Source of the DNA: Sphingomonas sp. CROZ-RG-20F-R02-07
GTDB lineage: Bacteria; Pseudomonadota; Alphaproteobacteria; Sphingomonadales; Sphingomonadaceae
Direction: 5' to 3'
DNA: 64,000 nucleotides
NCBI RefSeq assembly: GCF_022662335.1
Contig: NZ_JAKNQJ010000002.1
Coordinates: forward strand, 124,001-188,000
Shown here: positions 35,618 through 45,110 of the stretch, in pieces
Layout: every line of letters begins with the position of its first letter
Numbering within the stretch: position 1 is the stretch's first letter
Translations under genes and position numbers: made by a program
The notes under the pieces: model-generated
What the model saw: only the letters and a program-made list of their open reading frames with translations
The model's database searches: none
What the model was told of the DNA's origin: nothing

Positions 35618-37749
35618 GCCGCCAGCAGCCGGCTGGGCTCGGCGCGATGACGGCGGACCAATGTCTCGACATCGACGATCAGTGCGACGCGCCCGTCGCC
35701 GAGCACCGTGGCCCCCGCCAGGCCAGCAACGGGCGCGAAGTTCGTCTCCAGGCTCTTGACCACCACCTGGCGCTGATCCTGGATACCGTCGACCATCAAG
35801 ATGGCCTGGCCGACATCGGTTTCGACCACCACCAGCACGGCCTCGGTCGGATCGGCGCATGCATCGCCCACCCCCAACAGGCTGCCCACCGGCAGGATCG
35901 GCAGATAGGCGCCGCGCACGTCGAGCACGCCCGCATCGGGGCCGAACGCCCGCACGTCGCCGGCCTGCGGACGCAGGCTTTCGACCACATGCGCAAGCGG
36001 GATGACATAGGTCTGCGATCCGACGCTGACGACCATGCCGTCGAGGATCGCGAGCGTGAGCGGCAGGGTGAGCGTGAAGGTCGAGCCCTTGCCGAACTTG
36101 GAGGTGATGCCGATCCGGCCGCCCAGCGCCTGGACGTTGCGGCGGACAACATCCATGCCGACGCCGCGGCCCGAGATGTTCGATACCGTCGCCGCGGTGG
36201 AAAAGCCGGGTGCGAAGATCAGGTTCTCGATCTCCTCGTCGGACATATTGGCATCGGCCGATATGATGCCGCGCTCGATCGCCTTGGCGCGGACGCGCGG
36301 CAGATCGATGCCGCGGCCATCGTCGGACACCGAGATGACGATCCGGCCCGAACGGTGCTCGGCCGCCAGACGGACCAGCCCCTCGGGCGGTTTGCCTGCG
36401 ATCACGCGTTCGTCAGGCATCTCGAGCCCGTGATCGACCGCGTTGCGGATCATGTGCGTGAGCGGCTCGCCGATGCGTTCGACCACGGTCTTGTCCACCT
36501 CGGTCATCTCGCCTTCGACCTGCAGCCGCACCCGCTTGCCGGTGCCGGCCTCGAGCTCGCGGATGATCCGCGGAACCCGGCTGAACACCGATTTCACCGG
36601 TTGCGCGCGGATCGACATCGCGCTGTCCTGAAGCTCGCGCGTCAGGTGGTCGAGGTCGGACAGCTCGTCGATCGTGCCCGCGCCGTGCAGCGACAGGCGC
36701 TGCGCCAGCATCGCCTGCGTGATGACCAGTTCGCCAACCAGATTGACGAGGCGATCGAGCTTTTCCAGCTCGACGCGGATCGTCGCCGATCCCGCCGCCG
36801 CCCTGGCCGCTTCGTCGCCGGCGGCGGAGCGCGGATCGGCCGGTGGCTCCTCCGTGACGGGTGATGGCCGTACGGCCGGCGCGATCGCGACGGGCTCCGA
36901 CTGGAGCACCGGAGCGGGCGCGGCACCGCTCTGGGCATCGCTCGAGGCAGGGATCTCGTCAGCGATCGCGGCAGGCGGCTCGCCCGCCGTGACGGTGATG
37001 CGATAGCTGTCGGGCACGAAATCGAACACCGCCTCGATCTCGTCGCGTTCCACGCGGCTGGGGACCGCGATCGTCCATCCGAGATGGCACTCGTCGACCG
37101 CGAGCGCGGAGAGCGGCGGCAGCTTCGACAGATCGATATCGACCAGGCTGCCGCCCAGCGCCATCAATTCGCGCAGCAGCGGCAGGGGATCGCCGCCATT
37201 GTCGAACGCGCCGCGGCCGGGATGAACGCTGATCGTCCATGGCGCCTCGTCGAGGACCGGCGGTTCGATCGATGCGAGAAGCGAATCCAGATCGAAATCC
37301 AGATCGAAATCGGCGGGGCTTTCGGCTTCGGCGGCGGGCGCGTCCCCGTCGTCACCGGCATCGGCGGGTGCCGCGCCTGCCGCGATTGCGGCGAGCCTCG
37401 CCAGGACGGCATCGTCCGCGGGCGCGGCGCCGCCGGCCTGCGCGCTGGCGATATGGTCGCTCAGCACGTCGAAGGCGGCGAACAGCACGGCGATCAGGTC
37501 GGGTGTCGGCTCCCGCTCGCCGGTGCGCAAGAGGTCAAGCACCGTTTCGAGGTGATGCGAGAAGCCCTGAAGCGCATCGAAGCCGAAGGCGCCCGCGCCG
37601 CCCTTGATCGAGTGCACCGCACGGAAGATCGTGTTGATCGTCTCCGCATCGGGCGTCGCGTCGCGCGCATCGGCGAGGCTGGTTTCGATGGTGGCCAGAC
37701 CTTCTTCGCATTCCTGGAAGAAGATCGCCTGGATTTCGTCGAGCTGCAC
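35614..37749 (-). CDS. cheA: Chemotaxis histidine kinase CheA
   Basis: A 711-residue multidomain kinase. Order: P1 phosphotransfer with H46 in [14 protein letters not shown]; an acidic Ala/Pro linker (about 120-180); a second domain near 185-270 that may be a P2-like or degenerate unit; P3 dimerisation (about 340-410); ATP-binding P4 with [23 protein letters not shown] and [11 protein letters not shown]; and a C-terminal CheW-like P5 (from about 570). It autophosphorylates and passes phosphate to CheY and CheB. No ATG exists near the P1 start; the GTG at 37749 has AAGGA eight bases before it and is taken as start. It is 11 bp after the STAS gene. Confidence 0.94.
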   Translation of the reverse strand: MQLDEIQAIFFQECEEGLATIETSLADARDATPDAETINTIFRAVHSIKGGAGAFGFDALQGFSHHLETVLDLLRTGEREPTPDLIAVLFAAFDVLSDHIASAQAGGAAPADDAVLARLAAIAAGAAPADAGDDGDAPAAEAESPADFDLDFDLDSLLASIEPPVLDEAPWTISVHPGRGAFDNGGDPLPLLRELMALGGSLVDIDLSKLPPLSALAVDECHLGWTIAVPSRVERDEIEAVFDFVPDSYRITVTAGEPPAAIADEIPASSDAQSGAAPAPVLQSEPVAIAPAVRPSPVTEEPPADPRSAAGDEAARAAAGSATIRVELEKLDRLVNLVGELVITQAMLAQRLSLHGAGTIDELSDLDHLTRELQDSAMSIRAQPVKSVFSRVPRIIRELEAGTGKRVRLQVEGEMTEVDKTVVERIGEPLTHMIRNAVDHGLEMPDERVIAGKPPEGLVRLAAEHRSGRIVISVSDDGRGIDLPRVRAKAIERGIISADANMSDEEIENLIFAPGFSTAATVSNISGRGVGMDVVRRNVQALGGRIGITSKFGKGSTFTLTLPLTLAILDGMVVSVGSQTYVIPLAHVVESLRPQAGDVRAFGPDAGVLDVRGAYLPILPVGSLLGVGDACADPTEAVLVVVETDVGQAILMVDGIQDQRQVVVKSLETNFAPVAGLAGATVLGDGRVALIVDVETLVRRHRAEPSRLLAA

Positions 37750-37760
37750 GGGCCGATCCT

Positions 37761-38030
37761 TCAGCGAGCGGAGGCGGGAACGAGCAACTGCTCGGTGCCG
37801 ATGAGGCGCATGGCATCGAGCAGCGCCTCGCTCGGACGCTCGATGACGAAGGGCACGCCGGCGACGTCCGCGGTCGTGCGGGCGCACAGCAGGAGCTGCA
37901 GGCCGGCGACCCCGATGCGTTCCACGCCCGCCGCATCGAGCGTGGCGGCGGCGGTCGCGGTGAGAAGCTTATCGGCCAGCGCCACCGCTGCGGCCAGGTC
38001 GACAATGGCCGGTAGCACGATGCGGATCAT
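37761..38030 (-). CDS. STAS-domain protein, chemotaxis cluster
   Basis: An 89-residue single STAS domain (MIRIVLPAIVDLAAAVAL ... VERIGVAGLQLLLCA). Similar small STAS proteins often lie beside chemotaxis operons; their exact role is unclear. The position that carries the phosphorylated Ser/Thr in anti-anti-sigma factors (D-S-x-G-L) reads G40-V41-A-G-L, so it cannot be switched by that phosphorylation. Start at 38030 is the first ATG of the domain. The gene lies between the chemoreceptor (65 bp) and cheA (11 bp). Confidence 0.8.
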   Translation of the reverse strand: MIRIVLPAIVDLAAAVALADKLLTATAAATLDAAGVERIGVAGLQLLLCARTTADVAGVPFVIERPSEALLDAMRLIGTEQLLVPASAR

Positions 38031-38095
38031 CGGTTGGTCTTTCGAATTTTGGGATCGGGTGGGCCGCGCCACCAAGGGCGCGGCCAAGGCGACGG

Positions 38096-39520
38096 TCAGA
38101 ATTTCGACCAGTCGGAATCGTCCGGCTCGATGGCCAGCGCCAGCGCACCGCGGGTGGCGGGGCGTTTGGCGACGATCCGCACCGGTGCGGCGACGCGGCG
38201 CGGGGCTGCGACGGGCTGCGATGCCTCGACCGGACGTTCGTCCGCAGCCAGGCGGAAGCGGGCGACATGGCGGGCGAGTTCGTCGGCATCGCTGGCCAGG
38301 CTGCGCGCCGCGGCGGTCGATTCCTCCACCATCGCAGCGTTCTGCTGGGTGACATTGTCCATCTCGCCGACGGCGATATTGACCTGCTGCAACCCCGATG
38401 CCTGTTGTTCGGCCGAGGACGCGATCGTCGCGACGAGCGTGCTGATCTCGTTGATCCGTGCCACGATCCGCTCGAGCGACTTGCCGGTCTCGCCGACGAG
38501 TTCCACGCCGTTGTCGACCTGCTCGGAGCTGGCGAGGATCTTGGTCTTCACGTCCTTGGCCGCATCCGCGGACCGCTGGGCGAGCGCCCGCACTTCCGAA
38601 GCGACGACGGCAAAGCCCTTGCCCGCATCGCCAGCCCGTGCCGCCTCGACACCGGCGTTCAGCGCGAGCAGGTTGGTCTGGAAGGCGATGCCGTCGATCA
38701 CGCTGATGATCTCCGAAATTTCCTGGCTGGATCGTTCGATCCCGCCCATCGCCGTCACCGCTTCGCGCACGACGCGGCCGCTGGCCTCGGCGTCGCCCTT
38801 GGCTTCGCCCACCACGGTGTTGACCCGCGCGGCACCCTGCGCGGTTTCGCGCACGGTCGAGGTGATCTCGTCCATCGACGCCGCGGTTTCCTCGAGGCTC
38901 GCCGCCTGCTGTTCGGTGCGGTGCGACAGATCGTCGGACGCCGCGCTGATCTCGGACGACGCGGTGCGGATGCCGCTCGTGGAGCGGGTCACCGCAACGA
39001 GCGCGTCGCTCAGCGCATCGACCGCATGGTTGTAATTGTGGCGAAGCTGTTCGTATTCGGCCGGGAACGTCTCGGTGATGTGCCCGCTGAGATCGCCGTC
39101 CGCGAGGCGTTCCAGCCCGGCGCCGAGTGCGGACACGATCACCTCCTGCGCGGTACGTGCCTCGGAGACGGTCTGCGCGTGGTCGCGGAAGACCGAAAGA
39201 GCCTTGGTCAGCCGGCCGATGCAATCGCGGTGCTCGGTGAACAGGATCGCGCTGCTGAGATCGCCCGCCGCGAGCGCCTCGGTACGAACGACCGTGGCGA
39301 CATACGGGTCGGAAATGGCCTTGCCGCTGAACAGTGCGGTCGCCATGGTGAGCACGGCCACGACACCGCTGAGAGCCATATAGCGGTAGAGTTCGCTTGG
39401 CGGCGCCAGTGCGGCGAAGTAGGTGGTTGCCATCCCGCTGAACGCGGCGATGGTGTAGATCGCGAACAACACCCTGAATTTAACGCGAATAGGCGCGTCG
39501 TTCTTGAACCAGCTCAACAT
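38096..39520 (-). CDS. Methyl-accepting chemotaxis protein with minimal sensor and C-terminal tether
   Basis: A 474-residue chemoreceptor. Two membrane helices at about 16-36 and 46-66 are separated by a loop of only about 10 residues, so no periplasmic ligand-binding domain exists. A HAMP segment follows, then the long signalling coiled coil whose hairpin tip reads [20 protein letters not shown] and [20 protein letters not shown]. Methylation-helix sequences with paired Glu/Gln are present. The tail after about 420 is Pro/Ala/Arg-rich and ends DWSKF, resembling the CheR/CheB-binding pentapeptide. It probably senses internal or membrane state, or works with another sensor (inference). GGAGGGACGGAG precedes the ATG. 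Confidence 0.92.
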   Translation of the reverse strand: MLSWFKNDAPIRVKFRVLFAIYTIAAFSGMATTYFAALAPPSELYRYMALSGVVAVLTMATALFSGKAISDPYVATVVRTEALAAGDLSSAILFTEHRDCIGRLTKALSVFRDHAQTVSEARTAQEVIVSALGAGLERLADGDLSGHITETFPAEYEQLRHNYNHAVDALSDALVAVTRSTSGIRTASSEISAASDDLSHRTEQQAASLEETAASMDEITSTVRETAQGAARVNTVVGEAKGDAEASGRVVREAVTAMGGIERSSQEISEIISVIDGIAFQTNLLALNAGVEAARAGDAGKGFAVVASEVRALAQRSADAAKDVKTKILASSEQVDNGVELVGETGKSLERIVARINEISTLVATIASSAEQQASGLQQVNIAVGEMDNVTQQNAAMVEESTAAARSLASDADELARHVARFRLAADERPVEASQPVAAPRRVAAPVRIVAKRPATRGALALAIEPDDSDWSKF

Positions 39521-39642
39521 GCTCCGTCCCTCCTCAAACCAGAAAGCCCGGCAGCCTTTTCATCGATGCTGCCATGCTGCGTGGGTTCTTCATCGGCGGA
39601 GAAAGTTAATGACGGGGTAAGCTAGTAAAATAATTCCGAAAT

Positions 39643-39671
39643 GGGATAGATTTTGTTCCGTTTTGGGTTAA
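39643..39671 (-). promoter_or_regulatory. Candidate promoter of the chemotaxis operon
   Basis: In the 213-bp AT-richer gap upstream of the chemoreceptor, the minus strand has TTAACC (39671-39666) and TATCCC (39648-39643) separated by 17 bases. The match to sigma-70 consensus is moderate; no clear sigma-28 or sigma-54 element was seen. The LysR gene upstream reads towards this region. Confidence 0.25.
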
Positions 39672-39733
39672 TCTCGCATGATAGCACCGGTGGAGGACCT
39701 TGAGCGGCCGCGTTAACCGCCCGATTACGGGCG

Positions 39734-40663
39734 CTATACCGGGTCGAAAGCATCCCTCACCAGGCCGGTCATGAGCTTGCGAAACCATTGGTGGCCGGGA
39801 TCGAGGCGATAGCGCGAGTTCCAGAATGCGCAGAGTTCGAAATATTCCTCTGTTTCCGGAATCTCCACGATGCGCATGCCTAGCGTGTCGACGGCGACCG
39901 ACGCGATCGCCAGGGGCGTGACGGTCAGGCATCCGGTGGCGAGCGCGAGCCCGGGGAGCACCGAAAACTGCGCTACGCCGGCTTCCATCGCCATGTTGGA
40001 CGATCCCAAGAGCGTCACCAGGGTCTCCTGTTCCTCGCCCACCAGCGCGCGCGGTATGCGCATGCCGAAGCGGGGGGCAGCCAGGAACTCCGCCCGCGAG
40101 CGGGGCGGTCGTGCGGCGAACGGGTGGTCGGGGCCGACGACGGCAACCAGCTTGCTTCTCGACACGCGTTCGACCTCGATGATGTCGTCCAGCGCCGGCG
40201 AGTAGCTGACATAGGCGATGTCGATCCGGCCCTGTCGCAACTCCTCGTGCAATTTGGCCCCCATCGCGCCGAACCGAACGGTGATGTTCGGTGCATCCCG
40301 TGCCAGCGCCGTGCGCAGGGGGGCGACGACCTTCAGCGCAAGATGATCCGCCATGACGACCACGAACCGGCGGCTCGTCCGCTCGGGCGACCAGGCCTTG
40401 GCGAGTAGCGCCTGTTCGAGATCGTCGCACGCCAGTTCCAGGAGCGGCAGCAATCGCTCGGCGAAAGGCGTTCGCACCATCGCCCGCCCATCCTTGATGA
40501 GCAACGGATCGCTGAACATCGTCCGCAATCGGGCCAAGGCGTTGCTAGCGGCGGGTTGCGAAAGCCCGACCCGGCTTGCCGCACGCGTCACGCTGCGTTC
40601 CTGCAACAACGCCCGCAAAACAGGCACCAGGTTCAGATCGATCGCGCGAAGACCCTTGCCCAT
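39734..40663 (-). CDS. LysR family transcriptional regulator
   Basis: A 309-residue LysR regulator of the NodD-like group: N-terminal winged helix-turn-helix (IDLNLVPVLRALLQERSVTR then AASRVGLSQPAASNALARLR) and a two-lobed effector-binding domain. The effector is not predictable. It is divergent from the AraC regulator with a 195-bp gap that carries an inverted repeat at 40726-40742, so it may control that gene and itself. The chemotaxis operon starts 213 bp downstream and is not obviously linked. Confidence 0.88.
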   Translation of the reverse strand: MGKGLRAIDLNLVPVLRALLQERSVTRAASRVGLSQPAASNALARLRTMFSDPLLIKDGRAMVRTPFAERLLPLLELACDDLEQALLAKAWSPERTSRRFVVVMADHLALKVVAPLRTALARDAPNITVRFGAMGAKLHEELRQGRIDIAYVSYSPALDDIIEVERVSRSKLVAVVGPDHPFAARPPRSRAEFLAAPRFGMRIPRALVGEEQETLVTLLGSSNMAMEAGVAQFSVLPGLALATGCLTVTPLAIASVAVDTLGMRIVEIPETEEYFELCAFWNSRYRLDPGHQWFRKLMTGLVRDAFDPV

Positions 40664-40725
40664 CCATCCACCCGCTGAATGCCATTTGTATGATTTATCA
40701 ACTTCCGACGATCAATCCAAATCGG

Positions 40726-40742
40726 ATACGATATCCACGTAT
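40726..40742. promoter_or_regulatory. Inverted repeat between LysR and AraC genes
   Basis: ATACG (40726-40730) and CGTAT (40738-40742) form a small dyad with a 7-base spacer; ATCC/GGAT pairs at 40715-40727 overlap it. Dyads of this size upstream of a LysR gene are often LysR sites, but the T-N11-A rule is not cleanly met. Confidence 0.25.
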
Positions 40743-40858
40743 ATGACCGGAGTCGGACAGCCTGAGGCCATGATATTGCTTGTGAGCCATCATACAACGC
40801 ACTGTTTTCCCGAAGTTTCGATCGCGATGATCGGGGTGACGATCGAAGCGTTCGTCTC

Positions 40859-41656
40859 ATGACCGTGCCCATGTCGGCCGGGCCGAGCTGGGCGCTTAGC
40901 GTCCTGCATTGCGGAATGCCCGAAATACGGCCGAGCGATTCGCTGGCTCTTGTCTGGGCGGACAGCGCGCTTGCGATCACGCGTGACGCGGATCGCTCGG
41001 AAATGATGGCCGGCGATCTGATGCTGGTCGACCGGCGAGAACCGTTCCGGTGTTCCGCAAGCGTCGACGACTGGTCGGCGCGCATGCTCGATTTCGGCGA
41101 CCGGAGCCTCGAGCAAAAGGTCGTTCGAACCACAATGGCTCTGTGGCGCCCGTTGGACGGCCGGTCCGCCATGGCGAGCGCGATCCGCAACACGTGGCTT
41201 TCCATCCACGATTTCCGCGCCTCCGGGCAGCGCGCAAGCGAGTATCAGGCGATGGATCTTCTGACGCAAACCGTCGTGACGCTGGCACAGGGAACGGGCG
41301 ATGCGCCGCCGAGCCGCTATGCGATGGGCCTGCTCGGCCGGGCCAAGGCGATCGTCCGGACCGACCTGTCCAATCCCGATCTCGGCGTGCAGATGATCGC
41401 CGATCGACTCGGCCTGTCCACGCGCCGCGTCGCCGCGATCTTCTCCGCCGAATATATCACCCCCACCGCCTTCATCACGGCGGAGCGGATGAAGGCCGCC
41501 CAGGCGATGTTGACCGATCCCCTTCATCCGAAGCGACGGATCGAGACGATCGCATGGGCTTGCGGCTACCGGAATCACAATCACTTCTGCCGAGTCTTCA
41601 AGGCACGCCATGGCGTGTCGCCCTCGACTTATCGAAGCGCGGCGCAGCCGGACTGA
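40859..41656 (+). CDS. AraC family transcriptional regulator
   Basis: A 265-residue regulator: an N-terminal ligand-binding-like region (about 20-150, SEMMAGDLMLVDRREPF resembles the AraC-binding-like domain) and a C-terminal double helix-turn-helix (about 165-262: NPDLGVQMIADRLGLSTRRV, IETIAWACGYRNHNHFCRVF and KARHGVSPSTYR). The effector and targets are unknown. It is divergent from the LysR gene. A second ATG at codon 5 is a possible start. Confidence 0.88.
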   Translation: MTVPMSAGPSWALSVLHCGMPEIRPSDSLALVWADSALAITRDADRSEMMAGDLMLVDRREPFRCSASVDDWSARMLDFGDRSLEQKVVRTTMALWRPLDGRSAMASAIRNTWLSIHDFRASGQRASEYQAMDLLTQTVVTLAQGTGDAPPSRYAMGLLGRAKAIVRTDLSNPDLGVQMIADRLGLSTRRVAAIFSAEYITPTAFITAERMKAAQAMLTDPLHPKRRIETIAWACGYRNHNHFCRVFKARHGVSPSTYRSAAQPD

Positions 41657-41749
41657 CCGCCCGGCCCGAACGGGATCGTCACGGCGGTGCGGGATCGCGG
41701 CCCGCGCCGCGTTGCCGATCGGTCGTCGCTGCCGCTAAGGCCGATCGGC

Positions 41750-42442
41750 ATGGCGCGCCGACTCCGATCCGTCTCGAACCAGGGACGCCGCCGCCGTCGG
41801 CGCCCGCACGATCGGTCGGCCGAACATTGGCTGCTGCTGATCGGCATCGTCCTCGTCATCGCGGCGGTAGCGGGGTCGATCGATCCGTCGCGCTGGTGGT
41901 CTCGCCCTGCGCCGTCGCCCGTGACCGCGCCGCCGCTGACGATGGCCGAGGCGCGCCGCTCCAATGCCGCGGTGCCGATCCAGGCGGCGCGGCGCGTCCA
42001 GGCGCGGCCCTTTGCGTTTCACGGGGGGCCGGCCGAGCGCGCGCAAGCGGTGGATTGCCTCGCGACCGCGGCGATCTACGAGGCGGGCGCCGATCCGCGC
42101 GAGCAACGCGCGATCATCCAGGTCGTGTTGAACCGCGCGCGCACCGCGGGCTTTCCCAAGACGGTCTGCGGCGTCGTCTATCAGGGGGCGGACCGCACCA
42201 CCGGCTGCCAATTCTCGTTCACTTGCGACGGATCGCTGGTGCGCCGGCCGGAGCATAATGGCTGGGCCGCCGCCCGGCGTGCGGCGAAACGGGCTTTGGC
42301 GGGCTATGTCTTCGCCGATGTCGGCCGCGCCACCAACTATCACGCCGACTGGATGGTACCCTATTGGCGCGGGTCGCTCGTCAAGGTCGCACGGGTACGC
42401 ACGCATCTCTTCTACGTGCGGCGGCGCGCCTCGACCGATTGA
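41750..42442 (+). CDS. SleB-like cell wall hydrolase, membrane-anchored
   Basis: A protein of about 230 residues: a basic N-terminus, one membrane helix (HWLLLIGIVLVIAAVAGSI), a Pro-rich spacer, and a C-terminal hydrolase_2 (SleB) domain with CLATAAIYEAGADPREQRA, VVLNRARTAGFPKTVCGVVYQ, CQFSFTCDG and ATNYHADWMVPYW. The conserved early glutamate (E in YEAGA) fits lytic transglycosylase-like activity on peptidoglycan. The ATG at 41750 is preferred over a GTG at 41687; AAGG lies upstream. It stands alone between the AraC gene and a convergent small gene. Confidence 0.82.
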   Translation: MARRLRSVSNQGRRRRRRPHDRSAEHWLLLIGIVLVIAAVAGSIDPSRWWSRPAPSPVTAPPLTMAEARRSNAAVPIQAARRVQARPFAFHGGPAERAQAVDCLATAAIYEAGADPREQRAIIQVVLNRARTAGFPKTVCGVVYQGADRTTGCQFSFTCDGSLVRRPEHNGWAAARRAAKRALAGYVFADVGRATNYHADWMVPYWRGSLVKVARVRTHLFYVRRRASTD

Positions 42443-42463
42443 CCGCCGGCGATGACGTTTGCT

Positions 42464-42805
42464 CTATTGCGCAGCCGGATCGTCGTTGCCGCCGCCGCTG
42501 GAATCGTGATCGTAATCCTCCGTGCCGGTGCCGCCGCCGGCCCCTGCGCCGCTGCCACGAACCTCGCCGGTCTTCTCGTCGACATAGGCGCGCCGGCCGG
42601 CATCGCTCGGGATGTCCTCGCCCGGCAGGGCGTTCGGGGTCGCGGGATCGGCCTGGCGGTTGGCACGACTGACGCCCACCTCGACATAGCGCGGTGTCTC
42701 ATGGGTCTGGCGATCATCCTCTTCGCCCGAATGATGGCCCACGGTTCCATCGCCGTTGCCGTGCAGCAGGCGGTCGGCATCGGTATCGGGTCGATGGTCG
42801 GTCAT
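42464..42805 (-). CDS. Small acidic, probably disordered protein
   Basis: A 113-residue hypothetical protein that I cannot assign. It is hydrophilic and acidic, without signal peptide or membrane span; the middle TPRYVEVGVSRANRQA and PNALPGEDIPSDAGRRAYVDE looks conserved-type, and the last 25 residues are Gly/Asp-rich low complexity. Similar short proteins occur in sphingomonads to my recollection. GGAG lies upstream of the ATG. Convergent with the SleB gene (21 bp) and downstream of the DHA2 exporter. Confidence 0.6.
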   Translation of the reverse strand: MTDHRPDTDADRLLHGNGDGTVGHHSGEEDDRQTHETPRYVEVGVSRANRQADPATPNALPGEDIPSDAGRRAYVDEKTGEVRGSGAGAGGGTGTEDYDHDSSGGGNDDPAAQ

Positions 42806-42866
42806 GGGCGGCTCCGGCTTTTATCCACCCAACGGGAACGCGCGGGTGCGGCGGAATGTCCCGCCG

Positions 42867-44237
42867 TCACGTCGCCTTCAGCCGGCCCGCGCTGGCGGCC
42901 GCCGCGACGAGGCCCAAAGCCGCCGCGACGGCGAACGGGATCGCGGTCGCGGGGCCGGCCACGCGGAACACGAACGCCACCGCCACCGCGCCGAGCGTCT
43001 GCCCGCACAAGCGCGCGGTCGCCAGCATCCCGGCGGCGGCACCGCTCCGTTCGGCGGGCGCCGATCCCATCATCGTGCGGTTGTTGGGCGATTGGAACAG
43101 GCCGAAGCCGATCCCGCACAGCCCGATCGCCAAGACGAGCGCCGCCGTGCCCGCGGACGCCGGCATCGCGGCGATCCCACCGAATGCGCAGGCGAGCACG
43201 ACGAGGCCGATGCCGCCGAGCAGGCCCGCCGGCACGTGCTCGACGAGCCGCCCTGCGACCGGCGCCGCCACCGCGATGCCGAGCGGCAGTGCGGTGATGG
43301 CGAAGCCCGCCTGCGCATGGTCATAGCCCCAGCGCGACTGGAGATAGAAGGGCAGCGATACCAACCCGATCATCTGCGCGGCGAAAGCGAGGATCGATGC
43401 TGCATAGGACAGGCCCAGCAGCGGCGTGCGGATCAGGTCCAGCGGGATCAGCGGATCGCGCTGCGACCGCGCGATCCGCAGCAGCGGGATGCCCGCGCCG
43501 ATCCCGATGGCCAGCGCCAGCCCGCTTTTCACCGAAAACGCCTCGTGTGCGACGCTGGCGGCGAACGCGAAGAGTGCGGCGAAGGTGATCGCCGCGAGCA
43601 GCGCGGACTGCCAGTCGAAGCGACGGTGCTGGCGCGGCGGCGTCGGCAGCGCGGCCAGCCCGATCGCGAGCGAGGCGAGGCCGAACGGCACGTTGATCGC
43701 GAACAGCCAGCGCCACGATCCGAGCGCCAGCACGATCGCGGCGATCGACGGCCCCGCCGCCGCCGAGATCGCGACGACCAGCGCGTTGAGGCCGATCCCG
43801 CGGCCGAGCCGCGCCTTGGGATAGGTGAACCGCACCAGCGCGCCGTTGATCCCCATGATCGCCGCCGCGCCGAAGCCTTGCGCAAACCGTGCGGCGGCCA
43901 GCCAGGTGAGGCTGCCGGCGAACGTGCAGGCGATCGATGCCGCGACGAACAGGACCAGCCCGACCGAATAAACCCGGCGATAGCCCAATATTTCCCCGAG
44001 CGAGGCGACCGGCAGCAACAGCATGACGATCGCGATCTGATAGGCGTTGACCACCCAGATCGACGAGGCGGGGGACGCGCCGAGATCATGCGCGATCGTG
44101 GGCAGGGCCACATTGGCGATGGAGGTGTCGAGCACCGCCATCACCATGGCGAGCCAGATCGACGCCATCGCCCAGTAACGGCGCGGCACCGGCAGTCCGT
44201 CGGCGAGCGGGGGGAGGGATTCGGTGGGGCTATTCAC
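42867..44237 (-). CDS. MFS transporter, DHA2 (EmrB/QacA) drug:H+ antiporter family
   Basis: A 456-residue inner-membrane protein with about 14 hydrophobic segments. MAVLDTSIANVALPTIAHDLGAS is the DHA2 helix-1 motif (motif D1), and GEILGYRRVY the motif-A loop. Such proteins export drugs, dyes or acids by proton antiport; substrate unknown. It lies 84 bp downstream of the xylose dehydrogenase on the same strand, so it may be at the tail of the xylX operon, possibly exporting a pathway acid (speculative). Confidence 0.85.
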   Translation of the reverse strand: MNSPTESLPPLADGLPVPRRYWAMASIWLAMVMAVLDTSIANVALPTIAHDLGASPASSIWVVNAYQIAIVMLLLPVASLGEILGYRRVYSVGLVLFVAASIACTFAGSLTWLAAARFAQGFGAAAIMGINGALVRFTYPKARLGRGIGLNALVVAISAAAGPSIAAIVLALGSWRWLFAINVPFGLASLAIGLAALPTPPRQHRRFDWQSALLAAITFAALFAFAASVAHEAFSVKSGLALAIGIGAGIPLLRIARSQRDPLIPLDLIRTPLLGLSYAASILAFAAQMIGLVSLPFYLQSRWGYDHAQAGFAITALPLGIAVAAPVAGRLVEHVPAGLLGGIGLVVLACAFGGIAAMPASAGTAALVLAIGLCGIGFGLFQSPNNRTMMGSAPAERSGAAAGMLATARLCGQTLGAVAVAFVFRVAGPATAIPFAVAAALGLVAAAASAGRLKAT

Positions 44238-44321
44238 CCGATGACGCTGACACGGCGGCAGGCAAAGCGGAAGACGCGATCCGATCGCACGCCGCGTGCC
44301 CGCCCCCTCGATCCGCCGGTC

Positions 44322-45110
44322 TCAGCGCCAGCCGGCATCCACCCAATAATTGTGTCCGGTGCACAGCCGCGCATCGTCGGATGCGAGGAACAGCACCATG
44401 GCCGCGATGTCGGCGGGCTGCACGCGCGCCTTCAGGCATTGCGCGCCGACGATCTCGGCCTCGCCCTCGGGTGTGTACCACAGTTCCTGCCGGGGCGTCT
44501 GGACGTTGCCCGGCACGACGGTGTTCACGCGGATGCCGGCCGGCCCGAGATCGCGGGCGAGGGCACGGGTCATGCCCTCGATCGCAGCCTTGGCGGTCTG
44601 GTAGATCACGAGGTCTTCGAGCCCGAGATGCCAGCTGATCGATCCGAAATTCAGGATCACGCCCGTGCCGCGCGCCTTCATCCCCGGCACGACGCTTTGC
44701 GCGCAGAAGAACAGGTGGCGCAGGTTCACCGCGATCCGTTCGTCCCAATAGGCCGGCGTCACCGCCTCGACCGTGTGCCGGTCGTCGTTGCCGGCGTTGT
44801 TGACCAGCACGTCGACGCCGCCCAGTTCGTCCTCGATCGCGCGCATGGTGACGGCCACCGCGTCGAGATCGGTCAGGTCGAGCGGGCGGAACAGGGGCGG
44901 GTGCGCGGCGCCGGGCGACAGGTGCGCGACGAGCGCCTGCGACGCATCGCGCTCCCGGTCGACGAAGACCACCTGCGCGCCTTGCGCGACGAAGCCCTCG
45001 ACCAGACCCGCGCCGATCCCCGATCCGCCGCCGGTGACGACGACGCGCTTGTTCCGGAGGCTGGGATAGCTCGCGCGCATGGCGGCATCGATCGTCGGCT
45101 GCGCGCTCAT
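44322..45110 (-). CDS. xylB: D-xylose 1-dehydrogenase (SDR, Caulobacter XylB type)
   Basis: A 262-residue short-chain dehydrogenase: VVVTGGGSGIGAGL cofactor loop, VLVNNAGNDDRH, catalytic Ser in NFGSISWHLGLEDLV and Tyr-x-x-x-Lys in IYQTAKAAIEG. Many stretches are nearly the same as Caulobacter crescentus XylB as I remember it (AYWDERI-VNLRH, LARDLGPAGIRV, SLCTGH-YW-DAGWR type end). It oxidises D-xylose to xylono-lactone with NAD+, the first Weimberg step. Its ATG overlaps the xylX stop by 4 bp. The name clashes with xylulokinase at 27123. Confidence 0.88.
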   Translation of the reverse strand: MSAQPTIDAAMRASYPSLRNKRVVVTGGGSGIGAGLVEGFVAQGAQVVFVDRERDASQALVAHLSPGAAHPPLFRPLDLTDLDAVAVTMRAIEDELGGVDVLVNNAGNDDRHTVEAVTPAYWDERIAVNLRHLFFCAQSVVPGMKARGTGVILNFGSISWHLGLEDLVIYQTAKAAIEGMTRALARDLGPAGIRVNTVVPGNVQTPRQELWYTPEGEAEIVGAQCLKARVQPADIAAMVLFLASDDARLCTGHNYWVDAGWR

